This document shows positions 1-10,423 of a stretch of 64,000 nt of DNA, one piece after another. Made by a program: the position numbers and the translations under genes. Origin of the DNA: Laccaria trichodermophora (Eukaryota > Basidiomycota > Agaricomycetes > Agaricales > Hydnangiaceae). Under the pieces are notes generated by a model. That model was not told the DNA's origin. It did no database searches and worked only from the letters and a program-made list of their open reading frames with translations. Every line of letters starts with the position of its first letter. The first letter of the stretch is position 1. Location of the stretch: assembly GCA_018417955.1 (NCBI GenBank), contig JACTVC010000004.1:2418001-2482000 (forward strand), written 5' to 3'.

Positions 1-1045
1 CGTGTTACTCGTCAATTTCTCCAGCGTCCGGTAGAAATCGTATGTCGAACCCTTTGTGGTCAACGCAAGTAGGTGGAGTAGTTGTAAAAGAGGGAAGGAG
101 GCGCAAGTCTTGGGAATCTTTTGACTGGCAGGATAAAGCCCACGGCGAAGGAGCTGAATGTGCTTCGGCACAGCGCGTAGACAGCCGCAATAGTCGAAGG
201 CCACGTCATGGATGCCGTTTGTGTGGAGGATGCGAAGGTTCTTGTGGCAGGGTTCGGCGTTGGTGCACGTTGATCGCGTGTGGTTCAGCTGAATGCGTAG
301 CCCGAGGCTCTTCAGGCTTATACCGGCAAAGTAATGACCATTCCACTTCTACCATCCAGTGAGTCAACGGACAGAACGTCTGAGTGAACCAAACGAACCT
401 CTATACGATGCAAAGGCAGATGGCGGTGGCGACGCACACAACACGAGGCACATACGAGGTCGGGGAGGTAGCAGTCGCAGCAGCGATGGTCGGGGGTGCC
501 AGGCGAGGGAACTCCGCGAGCTTGACAATCCGGCAGGCCACCTCCCGTCGAAAATCCCCTCGGCCCTCCCATCGAATGAACTCGTCCAGGTACTCCATTC
601 GATGTCTTTCTTTCCAAACGAGATGGGGGCGCTTCTGGATGGATATTAACAAGGGAACATGAAGGGAAGCAGAAGGACCACTCACTGATAGTCTACTCCT
701 TGTTTTTTTCTTCTTTTTGCTGACCTCCGGCAGCCCTCTGTCCTCCATCACATCCCCCTCCATCGCTTCCTCGTACCACTCCGACCCCGGGTCCAGCCCA
801 AATTCGTTATTGTCTTCTGGAGCCCAAGAGCCTTGAGCCACCCACGTCAATTCTCCGATTTGTGCGGTGCGCGGCGTCTCAGAGACAAGTCGACGAGATG
901 TATTGAATTGAGTAGCCCGGGAATTGATGATGTCCAAGTCGTCGTTGAGCGGGAGTCGGTCGTGATAGGCACCCGTCCGTGGGCGCTTGGAAGGGCGACT
1001 TCCATCGGCGTTTCTGCCACGATTGAAGCGAGCCGTATTGGACAT
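1..1045 (-). pseudogene. KDZ transposase, CxC2 type, N-terminal part, runs off the window, one-base frameshift
   Basis: The encoded protein is the amino-terminal part of a Kyakuja-Dileera-Zisupton (KDZ) DNA transposase. Three exons read 1045-686, 634-399 and 348-1. The two introns are 685-635 (51 bases, GTGAGT..CAG) and 398-349 (50 bases, GTTCGT..TAG). Exon 1 is charged and ends in a lysine run. Exon 2 has the segment YLDEFIRWEGRGD and the cysteine cluster CRDC..RCCDCYLPDLVCASC followed by RRHRHLPLHRIE. Exon 3 opens with KWNGHYFAGISLKSLG and goes on to TNGIHDVAFDYCGC, PKHIQLLRRGLYPAS and STYDFYRTLEKLTSN. These follow the order of the CxC2 family domain. The frame breaks inside exon 2 near 531: the CRDC motif needs TGC CGG GAT TGT but one G is missing. 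This is either a real inactivating deletion or a sequencing error. The catalytic domain lies outside the window. Family call is secure; activity cannot be judged. Confidence 0.85.
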
Positions 1046-1641
1046 GTTATCAGTATTGAATGTACTTAGTAAGATTTCGGATGATTATAGTGACTGTGAC
1101 ATCCACATGACAAATCACGTGAAATACACGTACCGTGTTTTTGGTGAACTCTCCAACATTCAGCTCGACTTCTGACGCGTTTTGACCTGTCAAGACATTT
1201 CATTGACCTGGTGAGCCGTTTATTTGTACTTTTTACCCCCTTCCCGCACAGTTCCAAGTGAATACTCTGAGCCCAGGGAATCCACTCAGGACTGGGCATT
1301 CTTGTGGATGACAGTGAATACTCCGAGCCCGGGGAATACACTTGATTTCGCGAGTTTGTCTCTTTTTTTTCCTGTGCCTTTTTATTGTCGAGCATTCAGT
1401 TAACGCGTTGATTTATCTAGGCGTGATGTCGTTCAAGACGACAATACTGGCCGACAGCAGCGTCTCTTTCTCGCGACTCCTCCTCGACAGCATCGAACTA
1501 GAGGACGGCTTTACCTACTTATTCAGCCTATCACCCCTTAGCTCCCACGAGCGCTCTCTTCCACCTTCCACCACAACCTCGCCTCTTTCTACGCCACCTG
1601 CCTCGCCAAGGTCCTCACCGCAATTGCTTGCTTTTCCCATC
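1046..1641. promoter_or_regulatory. divergent intergenic region between the KDZ and TET/JBP-like genes
   Basis: This stretch separates two head-to-head genes and must hold both promoters. A direct repeat stands out: AGTGAATACTC[T/C]GAGCCC followed by [A/G]GGGAAT occurs at about 1257 and again at 1313, 56 bases apart. The last 200 bases before the plus-strand start are rich in C and T, as is common in fungal 5' leaders. If the upstream ATG at 1426 is used, the part from 1426 is coding. I see no TATA box that I would trust. Confidence 0.4.
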
Positions 1642-3003
1642 ATGACCAATGACGACGCTGTGGCTCTGCCACCCCTCCAGGTTGACGACGTTCACCAGTC
1701 CACGCATGAGGACACTGTGGCTCTGCCTCCCGCTCACCAGTCCACGCATGCGAAGCGTCAGGGCCACGCCAATCGGAGGCTGAAAAGGCAAAGAGCGAGG
1801 GAAGCTGCACAGATAGAAAGGCACGCTGCGAAGCTAGAAAGGCGGGAACGAATTGGCCCATACAAGGTTCGCCCAGCTACGGAGAAGAAGCACGTCAAAC
1901 CTGCCAAAGCATTCGAAACGCACTTCGATAGCCACACGATTCCTATCACGGCTTCGGGCTACGTGGCTATTCCTGGGCAAAAGTCGTCAGCCGAGCTCCC
2001 CCTGGAGTTACTGGTCGGGCCACAGTCACGATACAAGATGCGGAAGGTCGTTTGGGACGGCGAGTAAGTGCTTCCACATCCCCATCCAACAGAGCCCAAC
2101 AACTTACGTCCAATAGTTACTCCATGCCCATCATTGACGAAGGTCGTCGAGTCATTGTGCTTTGTGCTGGCTCTGACGCCTCCGACTGGGTAGACGTGCA
2201 TCAGTCTGCTGCCGCTGCTCTGGAGGAAGCGCGAGGACGGATATCCTGGGGAAGAAACGATGGGCGGCATCGGCGTGGGCGTTTCTTTGCGCGGAACGTT
2301 GGCATCTCGCATGGGGGCGGACAGACCAAGCCAATGGTTTTGCGGCACAACTCGCCCGACGACCAAATTCTCTCCGGGCTTGTGGAACACCCCTCGTTTG
2401 TTCGAATGGCTGGCCATGCGTCAGGTAGGCAAACAGGCCCCCTTCCTATGGTTCGATGCCCACAACTCCCCAGCTGTATTTGCCACTTGGGCCCCTCGGC
2501 TCCACTCCTACTACGCTGACCACTTACAACAGCTCTTGGACCACGACGACACCCTCACCCGTAACTTTGAAAACAGCGTGTTTGCCGCGTGCGCCTTCAA
2601 TTTCGGCCCGCGAACCGTTTGCCATCGACACCGCGATCATGCCAACTTACCGTTTGGCTGGTGTGCCGTCACTGCGCTCGGAAACTACGACTACAAAAAG
2701 GGCGGCCATTTGGTCCTCTGGGACCTTGGGTTGGTGATTGAATTCCCCCCTGGATCCACCATCTTCATCCCCTCGGCCTCGTTAGAACATGCCAACACCT
2801 CAATTCAGAAGGACGAACGACGCTATTCCTTTACGCAATATACGGCAGGGGGGACCTTCCGGTGGGTTGATTATGGGTTTCAAAAGGCAGACGAATACCT
2901 CGCGTCTCTGTCGGAGGAGGAACAGCAGGTGGCGGCTCAAGAAGGTCGTGATCGATTAGCGTTCGGCCTCTCACTTTTTTCTACCATCGATGAACTTCAA
3001 TAG
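1642..3003 (+). CDS. TET/JBP-type 2-oxoglutarate/Fe(II) dioxygenase (fungal, KDZ-associated)
   Basis: Predicted to oxidise 5-methylcytosine (or thymine) in DNA in the nucleus, as the TET/JBP family does. Exons are 1642-2063, 2117-2424 and 2474-3003 (419 residues). Introns are GTAAGT..TAG and GTAGGC..CAG. The N-terminus is basic (RRLKRQRAREAAQIERH), suggesting DNA contact or nuclear import. The middle has HRRGRFFARNVGISHGGGQ, typical of the fungal family. The catalytic double-stranded beta helix shows the HxD metal pair in CHRHRDHANLPFGW, GGHLVLWDL, the distal histidine in SLEHANTSI and the 2-oxoglutarate arginine in ERRYSFTQY. All key residues are present and there is no break. The start at 1642 has A at -3; an in-frame ATG at 1426 would add 72 residues, and I prefer 1642 because the added part is low-complexity S/P/T. 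It lies head to head with the KDZ transposase, the arrangement known from KDZ elements carrying TET/JBP genes. Confidence 0.85.
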
Positions 3004-4333
3004 CTATATAACTACATATCATACCGACCATTGTTTTTCCATCAAATCAAGTACACTTGTTGGCTGAATGCCTTGAAAGAATGTGCCTCAAGAACTGAGC
3101 AAGTACTGAAGGCTTAATGGACTTTGGCTGTCAAGAACTTCGGCTGTAAAATACACAGGAGGGATTAAGGCAGTACATTGACATCCTGCCAGACTCTGAC
3201 TCTCTGGCCATAACGTCTAATCAATACTTCGACACACTTCTCCCTACCGATGTTGACAAAATTACATGGACACAGCGTGCCATAGACCACAATATATTGT
3301 CCAGCTCAGTTTTCCAGCTCAGTTTACCAGTAGCAAAGAATTAAGTTCTCGGAAAATCATTAGATATCTCGCGAAATCATTGGAAATCTCGCAAAATCAC
3401 TTTGAGATCACTTTGAGATCTCACCAAATAAATCTCACAGAATCGTTGCATGTAGACCCGACGGGGATATCTGCAAATTAATCTGCAAAGTCATGGGTTC
3501 ATGTTCGACCCTTCCAACCAAATAAAACATATATATGTACAGAGACCAGTACGCATACAAGATCATTGATCATGGGTAAGGCAGCCCATCCCAACCGCAA
3601 AGATCATTGCGTCGTTTATTATTATCGGTGGGCCCCTTCCACGTTTCGGCATACCCCCGTTTTGAGTGACCGAAAATTGCAGAAATCAAGAGGCTCTGCA
3701 AAAAAAAGCACGGGAAAGAGCTCAACGGTATGTCATAATCAGGCTGAAGTGGGTGGAAAGCACTCACCTGCCCTCACAGTTTGAAGGAGTCCCGGCAAAC
3801 AAACGAGACGCCAGAAGAAGCAGACGCCAGGAAGGCAAGACATAGAGCAGCGGCGGCCAAGTACCGAGAGACCCACAGGGCGCAAATAAATTTTCGGGCG
3901 TGGCAGCAACATCCCAAGTAAGTTAGACCATTTTTTCAAATAAATGCATCTGAAAGGGTTTTAGGAACTCCGAAAAGCTGCGGGTTTCAGAGATTTTACT
4001 CGCCCCAATACTGGCCGAAATAGATGGGGCCACTGAAGGGGTTGAATTTGGAGATTCACCTGCTGGCGAATAAATGGTGTCCGAATTGTAACTAGTCGTA
4101 CATCGAGCAGTTCGGGTGGTGGCAGAGTAGGATGAATTATAGCCGTCTGATTGCCACCACCAAAAAAATTTATTGAGTAGAGGACGACGGGGCACAGGTC
4201 TAGTAGCTTTGAACAGGGACAATCAAATTAGAAAGCAAAAATCAGGGGCCAACCGCTCCAACCGCAATTCGCCATTATTGAATCTGTGATTTCTGCAAGA
4301 TGAGCGAGATCCGTTGAGCCCGTGGAATGGGTC
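3004..4333. other. intergenic stretch after the TET/JBP gene
   Basis: From 3004 to about 3560 there is AT-rich sequence with short repeats of the form GATCTC/TCTCGCAAAATCA near 3360-3430 and no gene. From 3740 to 4222 the minus strand has a serine/threonine-rich open frame (3923-4222) and GTGAGT-like and CAG sites that could be exons of an unrecognised gene. I see no domain in it and cannot place a start or end, so I do not call it. Confidence 0.3.
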
Positions 4334-5434
4334 CTACCAAATGGGTTCGCGACTGGCACGAATTTCAATTTCCTCATCGGAATCTGCGAAGACCCAGCCT
4401 TCGTAATCCCCTTCATCCCCCTGGCCTGATTCGGATTCCCACTCACCACTCGAGTTGGGGTGGTCTTCAAAAACCTGGTTGATAGGTACGTCGAAGGGGC
4501 CCCCAGGAATGGGGATAACCTCAAGGGTGCGCGTGTCGTAGGCGTGTTTGTACACATCAAACGCCGCTTGGAAGGTGGGGAAGCTCTGCATGATATATTG
4601 GATGCGGCCTTTCTGGGTGGGAATTTTCTGAACTCGAATGGCCGCATCGTGCCTGATACAGCGTGTCAGAGGCACGGTAGTGGGTTGTACGGGGTACTGA
4701 CCATGCCGCGAACAGCCCTACTTCTTCCCCCTTGGTAATCACGTAGGTGGTGTGAGGGAATGATGCCGCCCTCTCAGCGAACTCATTCGGGTGAGGGATG
4801 TAGTAAATGGGGCTGTTGTTGCTGGACGCTCTCGTGGCCCTGGGGTCTGCCGCCTGGCTGTGCTCGGTGCTGGCCTGCAAAGGCTCAGTGACGGGAGCAC
4901 GATTGGGGGTGGATAGTTGGGAAGGACGTTTGGGGGCGGATGGTTGGGAAGGAGAGAGCGTAGGTAGGCGGAGCTTGATGCTGTGCTTGGTTTGAACAAT
5001 GATTTCTGCACCCCCGGCGACGAAGGGGTCTTTGTTCATTAGATCTGTGAGTGGAAGAATCCCTGAGACAACAAGGGGACACCTACCGTCAATGGTGACG
5101 GCCGTGGTTCGCTTTTCTTTGATTTTCTTTGTTGGGGAGCCGAAGGGTGGCCGCTTCTCTGAGGTCGGGGGGCTACGAAGCAAGAGACCTGCACCGGACG
5201 AAACATAATGGCCTGAGAAATCGTTGATTAGTTTCCTTTGATGAAATCGGGTTGCTACTAACCACTAAGATTGAAAGAAACCTGCGCACCCTGCTTCTTG
5301 GGGGTGGAAGGGGCAGAAATAATGGACGGAGAAGGAGACGACCTAGAAGAAATAGAAGAAATGGTGTCCGTCAACGAGGAGACGGTAGACGGCATCGAGA
5401 AGACGCTGGGCGACGTCTGGGAGGGCGATTTCAT
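4334..5434 (-). CDS. hypothetical protein with RNase H1 N-terminal (caulimovirus VI-like) domain
   Basis: A four-exon gene: 5434-5263, 5212-5087, 5044-4702 and 4652-4334 (319 residues). Introns are 50, 42 and 49 bases; the 42-base intron at 5086-5045 is in frame and could be retained. The start ATG at 5434 has A at -3. The first half is serine/proline/threonine-rich with basic patches (SPTKKIKEKR). The recognisable part is near the C-terminus: TTYVITKGEEVGLFAAW, then across the last intron HDAAIRVQKIPTQKGRIQ and SFPTFQAAFDVYKHAY. This matches the fold that binds RNA:DNA or double-stranded RNA in RNase H1 and caulimovirus gene VI proteins. No catalytic RNase H domain follows; the tail is acidic. 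Stand-alone proteins of this kind are common and uncharacterised in Agaricomycetes. The biological role is unknown. Confidence 0.6.
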
Positions 5435-5523
5435 CGTGGTTGGTGGGAATAGATGTTGGGTGATCGATCTTTATAGAATCGACTTAGCACGGGAAGCAGA
5501 TCAGATATAATCTGGTAACTTAC

Positions 5524-5780
5524 CTCTGGATCTTTCTCATTTAGTACCTCGTGACTCTCTGTCAGGCCAACGACAGGGTTTGGCCAAGTGTAGAAGGCCC
5601 CGCAGAGCCCTGTATATGGCTGCGCGTGCGGTGAAATCTTGGTGAAACCTGAGCCCTATACGAGCCCTGCCAAAAATTTGAAATAAAATGGTCAGTGAAA
5701 GACTCAAAGTCACCTACCTTGCTCGTTTCATCCTGGTCACCCCCCACTTTGTGCACGTCGTACGCGTACACCGTCGGCAT
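5524..5780 (-). other. possible small gene or upstream exons, unrecognised
   Basis: On the minus strand an ATG at 5780 opens MPTVYAYDVHKVGGDQDETSK. It ends at a GTAGGT donor. A CGTATAG acceptor would join it to an exon reading AQPYTGLCGAFYTWPNP, which ends at GTAAGT (donor at 5523). The composition looks protein-like but I recognise no family. It could be the first exons of the RNase H1-N gene downstream, but the frames do not join simply to the ATG at 5434. Confidence 0.25.
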
Positions 5781-5848
5781 ATCTAAGAGAAGGTGAGTAT
5801 ATGGGTTTTGTCCTTGATGACAGATTGACAGACCAAAATTCTACACAG

Positions 5849-8145
5849 ATGCCGAATCCTGGAGGCTTCGCGGGAAGCCGCTTGAAGTTTCTAGAGGAAG
5901 AATTGCCCGCGTATATGAAGGCGGTCGTTAATAACCGAGAGGACGACTTCATTTTGGATGTCTGGCGGCGATATTTTAAGCGTTATCCAGTGGACCTGGC
6001 GGACGACGTAGAGCCTGCAGAAGAGACGCTTGCCAGTGTCGATGATGACGAGCCAGACAAGGAACTAGATCCACCGAATAAGGAGACGATGACGGAGGAG
6101 GAGTACACCGAGCAGCTGCTGAAGTTCAAACAGTTGGAAGAAGATATCGACAAGAAGAAAAAGGTAAGTTGATTACTTACTTTCAGTTTCATTGAGTCAC
6201 ATGATGGGATGGGCCGCTCTTCGTCTTTCGTCGTCTGCATGGCGTTGACCGTTTTATCTTGCAGAAAATCAAGCGTTGGCTGGCTTATCGGCAGAGGAAG
6301 GTCCCCGACGTAGCGAAAGTGAAGGATTCACTACCCGACACTGATGATCCCGCGATCATCATGTTGGCAAGGCTTACGGGCACCAACCTGTCAAAACCTC
6401 GGGTTCCGATTCCCTACAACGTGTGGGGCCGTCTCAACAAGCAGCAAATTAACGACGCCTACACAAACGCACACCTTCACAAGCCGCTCCCGAAAAATCA
6501 GCAAGCTGCTGAGCGCACACGATTAACCAAGGCGCTTTTCGATGCATTGCCTTTGGCCGAGCGTAACAAGTACACTGAGATGGCCAAGAAGGAAGGTGAC
6601 GAGAAGGTGAAGGGGTGGACAGAGAAGTTATCTGGGCCTCCCTCGACAGACCCAGAGGATCGACAACGGTGAGCCATCCATGTGAAGCCATCCTATCACT
6701 CTTTTTTCTGACAATACTTCAGGTGCATCGCGGCCCTTCCAATGTTTGTCCAGCCCATTTTAGATCTCGTTCACGCGCACACCAATATGCAAGCCACCTT
6801 TATGGTGGGTGGACCGGAGCCTGCGGATGGAGGACGTCTAAACATAATCAGGTATGTTTGTGCTTTCAACGCCTCCATTCTGGGTGCTGACTACAGGGAT
6901 TTCTTCTATTTAGCATGCATGCTGGCTCTATCAAAGGGCCCGTAGGTATGAACTTTGGACAGGCAGAGAGAGAGGGGTTTCAAGAGGTAATCACCCCTCT
7001 CTTCGGCCGTTATCTCAGAAAATGCTATAGTACGTTCACCTCGTTTATCTTCTGCTTACATCGTCTCATTTTTTTAAATCTTAGCAAAGTCGGAATGTCG
7101 TTCTCAAGCCCTTCCTTCCTCCAACCCCCTTTTTACCCGGCTCACAGGCGATGAGGTCTCGATGCACAGGGCCGATTGGGATATGGATGACCCTTCCGCG
7201 GCTGCCTCCACCCCTCTCACCTCGGAATCAACTGCATTGTCTCATCCTACCCCAGTGCCTTCGCGCCCTGCATCCCGTGCACCCACCTCTCCTCCGCTCT
7301 CTGCCCATGGATCTCCCCCACCCTCCCCGCGTGGTTCACCTTCTCCCTCTCCAGATCTTATGAGTCCGCGTGAAAAGGACCCCGTTGCTCGCAAGAAGAG
7401 GAGGGGCTCATTTGCCTCTGCTGTACAATCAGGTGCAGAAGGAGAGAAGGCTGGGTCTGTGGGAGCTAAGAAGAGGAGGAGCATGACGTCTGCCAGTGAA
7501 AGTGGTGTGGGACGAGGAAGGAAATCGACCGCAGGAAGGAAGTCGCGGTCGACTGCCCAAGTTGGACGCCGAGGCGGCAAGTCAGCGCCGTTGACGAAAA
7601 CGTCAGTTTCGACGTTGAAGCCGTCCACCAAGGCTGTTTCTGCTCAGCCCCCTTCCAATTCCACCAAGCCGCCCATCACTAGCTCCTCCACCTCCTCCCC
7701 TTCGTGGTTCACCTCCGGTTCGACAATGCTTCGTTCGCAGGACTTGGGCCCTGCATGGCTTGAACTTGTGGGTCTTTGGGAAGCATTTGAACGCCTACAC
7801 GACTTCAAGCCGGCGGACAAGCAACCCAACGTCTCCAGCGTCAAACGCCCTCCCTGCATAGGGGAGTGGTTGAAGAACGCTCGCAAGCCTTCCTGGAGGC
7901 CCTCGTTCAAGGACGCCAGCAGCTTCGATCTGCAGTTCAACACAGACTTTTTGGCGTGGTGGGGCAGTCTTCTGCCGGCGACTGGAGGGGAGGATTTGTC
8001 ACCCATCGCCAAGCCTGGAATAAACGGCCTTCTAAGCGTGATGGCTGCCCTTTTTTTCTGGGGTGTTTCCTGTGGACCGACGTCGGCTTGGGCAGAACGT
8101 CTTGAAGACGTCTCAGTGGCGTTAGCGAATTTAATTGGTGAGTAA
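5849..8145 (+). CDS. large Agaricomycete-specific hypothetical protein with HMG-box-like segment
   Basis: Exons 5849-6163, 6265-6668, 6723-6851, 6914-7029 and 7085-8145 give 674 residues in one unbroken frame. The N-terminus has GGFAGSRLKFLEEELPAYM and DVWRRYFKRYP. Then comes KIKRWLAYRQRK and an HMG-box-like stretch (NVWGRLNKQQINDAYTNA, LFDALPLAERNKYTEMAKK). After this come RCIAALPMFVQPILDL, GGPEPADGGRLNII, KGPVGMNFGQAEREGF and FGRYLRKCY. The long last exon is basic and serine-rich, then ends with GLLSVMAALFFWG. I know this order only from uncharacterised mushroom proteins. The HMG-like part suggests DNA binding, which is inference. ATG 5849 follows a CACAG and may itself be behind an intron; an in-frame ATG lies at 5801. 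A GTGAGT at 8138 would splice to 8259 and 8369 and move the stop to 8382. Confidence 0.65.
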
Positions 8146-8389
8146 AATATCCGCCCAGGAGTTGAGGGCACATGCATGTGGGGGGAGGGGGCAAGTCTTA
8201 GCGGGGTCTTTTCTTTGTCTTCACTAAATCGTATTTTTATTCTTGTATATTCATTTAGTACCTCAATGCCGTTGTGTTCTCTTGTTCCACATTGACTCTC
8301 AAAGCAGGCGGCTACAACATGGTACGTTTTCATTCCCTCTATAAAATAACATGAAAATGGCTATCTAGGTGAACAAGAATAAACGAGTG

Positions 8390-9260
8390 GGGATGAACAG
8401 GACAGTGACGGCCAGGCACGCCAAGTACGAAGCCAAGAAGAACACCAGGCACGCCAAAAAGATGAAGCCAGACACATAGGACACAGCACGAGAAAGGGGG
8501 AGGACGACAACGAGCCAGACACAGCACAAGAAAGAGTGAGGACGACGACGAGGGGGCAACGACGACAATGACAAGGGGGCAGAAGACAACGAAGGGCATG
8601 AGGATGACGAAGGGCATGAAGACGACGGCCAGGCACGCCAAGTACGAAGCCAGGAACAAAGGCACGCCCAAAAGATGAAGCCACGAGAAAGGGGGAGGAC
8701 GACAACGAGCCAGACACAGCATGAGAAACGGCGAGGACGACAATGAGGGGGACAACAACTACAATGACAAGGGGACGGAAGGGCATGAAGACGACGGCAT
8801 GGCGACAGCCAGGAACACCAAGTACAAAGCCAAGAAACAACGCCAGACAAAGAAACCACGAGGACAACGACGAGCACACCGACAACCCAAGAAACAATGC
8901 CAGACAGAGAAACCACGAGGACGACGACGAGCACGCCGACAACGACGAGAGGGTGGAAGACGACGACGGGCATGAACACGACAAAGGCCATGAAGATGTC
9001 AACGACGAGGGGATGGCAACTAATGGGAGATGGCAATGACGAGGGGGGCAGGGGATGATGAGAGAGGGAGGACCCTGACGGCGGCAAGGGCAATGACGAG
9101 GGGGGCGGGAGATGATGAGAGGGGGGTATGGGGGACGATGAGAGGGAGGGCCCTGAGGGCGGCAAGGGAGGACCCTAACGGCGGCAATGGAGGCAGGGGA
9201 TGATGAGAGAGGGAGGACCCTGACGGCGGCAAGGGAGGACCCTAATGGTGTTGAGGGAGG
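8390..9260. repeat. GC-rich minisatellite block (GACGACGACGAG / CCAGGCACGCC units)
   Basis: Imperfect tandem units of roughly 200-250 bases carry GGCCAGGCACGCCAAGTAC, CACGAGAAAGGGGGAGGACG and GACGACGACGAG. They pass into shorter units of GGGATGATGAGAGAGGGAGG type after 9000. Long open frames on both strands here are products of the repeat composition. The same kind of block recurs at 29.5-30.5, 33.9-34.7, 36.2-37.3, 45.1-46.1 and 57.7-58.6 kb. Confidence 0.7.
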
Positions 9261-9429
9261 ACCCTGACAGCAGTGAGGAAGACCCTGATGGCGACGAGCA
9301 GACAGCAAGGCTGCCAATTACTGTACATAGGCTCTGGTAGCCAACTAGCAGGCTGGGCAGTTAGGGGAATTGATGCATCAGGTAAATGGTCAGTTAGGGT
9401 AATTGATACATCAAAGTAGCCACCACAGG

Positions 9430-9635
9430 TGTTGGCAGGGAGACCTGCTATTTTCATCATTCTGGTGCCTTACCATTCCAGTGGAATTTGGGCATTCCAG
9501 AATTGACACCGGAATGATCCACGGAATGCACAGGAATGGAATGCAACGGAATCCAGTCCTTTGTTTGTTTGTTTTACTTCTGTTACCAAATAAAGGCAAT
9601 GTTACCAAACAAATTCAATACCATGCCTTTCCACC
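9430..9635 (+). repeat. subterminal region of the CxC5/CxC6 KDZ element family, 5'-truncated copy
   Basis: The run GGGAG.CCTGCTATTTTCATC, then ATTC(C/T)GGTGCCTTACCATTC, and further on the TTGTTTGTTTG and TTACCAAA.AAAGGCAA motifs, also occurs at 57,490-57,650 (same strand) and 46,090-46,270 (opposite strand). In those copies it is preceded by the terminal inverted repeat. Here the terminal part is replaced by unrelated sequence, so this copy is truncated on the left. Confidence 0.65.
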
Positions 9636-9794
9636 ACCACCAACCATCCTCTTCCCCACCCCCACGACAGCCACACCATGCCACCCCCTTCCCCTTTATT
9701 AGTCCCCACCACTCTCTCCCCCTCCATCCCCTCCCCAGGGCCTGCCCCACACCATTGCCTGTCCCTCCTCCCTTCCTTCCTCCCCCTTTCCTAT

Positions 9795-10108
9795 GCTGAT
9801 CACATTGATCACACCACTCTCTGTCCCTCCCTTCCTCCCCCCTTCCTTCCTTCCTCCCCCCTTCCTCCCTCCCCCCTTCCTTCCTCCCCCCTTCCTTCCT
9901 TCCTCCCCCCTTCCTCCCTCCCCCCTTCCTTCCTCCTCCCTTCCTTCCTTCCTCCCCCCTTCCTCCCTCCCTCCCTTCCTTCCTCCTCCCTTCCTTCCTT
10001 CCTCCCCCCTTCCTTCCTTCCTCCCCCCTTCCTCCCTTCCTCCCTTCCTTCCTACCATACTTCCTCCCTTCCTCCCTCCCTTCCTCCCCCCCTCTCTTCC
10101 TACCCCTT
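9795..10108. repeat. polypyrimidine tract (CCTTCCTTCCTCCCC)n
   Basis: More than 300 bases of almost pure C and T on the plus strand, built from TTCCTTCCTCCCCCC units. Such mirror-like homopurine/homopyrimidine runs can form triplex DNA. It sits at the same relative place (after the minisatellite, before the right end) as the tract at 58,260-58,610 in the better-preserved element. Confidence 0.8.
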
Positions 10109-10199
10109 CATTTAACTTAGAAAATAGTAAATTAGATTTAGATTTGAGTTTTAATATATTAATTTTATAAAATTTAATATATAAATGTTATCAAAAAGT

Positions 10200-10416
10200 G
10201 TTCATACCCTTTAAGTCAGTGTGAAGAAGTGCATATTGGTGTAAATGTATCTAGCAAAAAGGAAAGGTGTTGTATTGGTTGTATTCTGGTCCCATTCCGG
10301 TAGATTTCTGCAGATTCCAGTGCCATTCCTGTGGATTCCGATGCCATTCCTCTGGATTCCTGCAGATTCCTGTGGATTCCTGCAGGAATGGGTGGGGCAC
10401 TGTAAAGTACTGCATG
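10200..10416 (+). repeat. right end of a CxC5/CxC6-type KDZ element
   Basis: The end reads ...GATTCCTGCAGGAATGGG, then TGGGGCACTGTAAAGTACTG, preceded by several GATTCCTG(T/C)(G/A)GATTCC units. It matches the right end at 58,840-58,962 and, inverted, the end at 41,141-41,300. With the truncated left part at 9.43 kb and the polypyrimidine tract between, it is most likely the remains of one non-autonomous copy of about 1 kb. Confidence 0.65.
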
Positions 10417-10423
10417 AAAGATC

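Noticed and set aside
7644..8333. 229-codon minus-strand frame opposite the HMG-like gene
   Set aside because: Shadow of the well-supported plus-strand exon 7085-8145.
8361..9317. 318-codon open frame on the minus strand
   Set aside because: It is S/P/L/H-rich, runs through tandem minisatellite units and exists in several frames at once; no domain.
9678..10170. Proline/leucine/serine frames over 9.7-10.2 kb
   Set aside because: Translation of a CCTTCC repeat; glycine/arginine mirror frame on the other strand.
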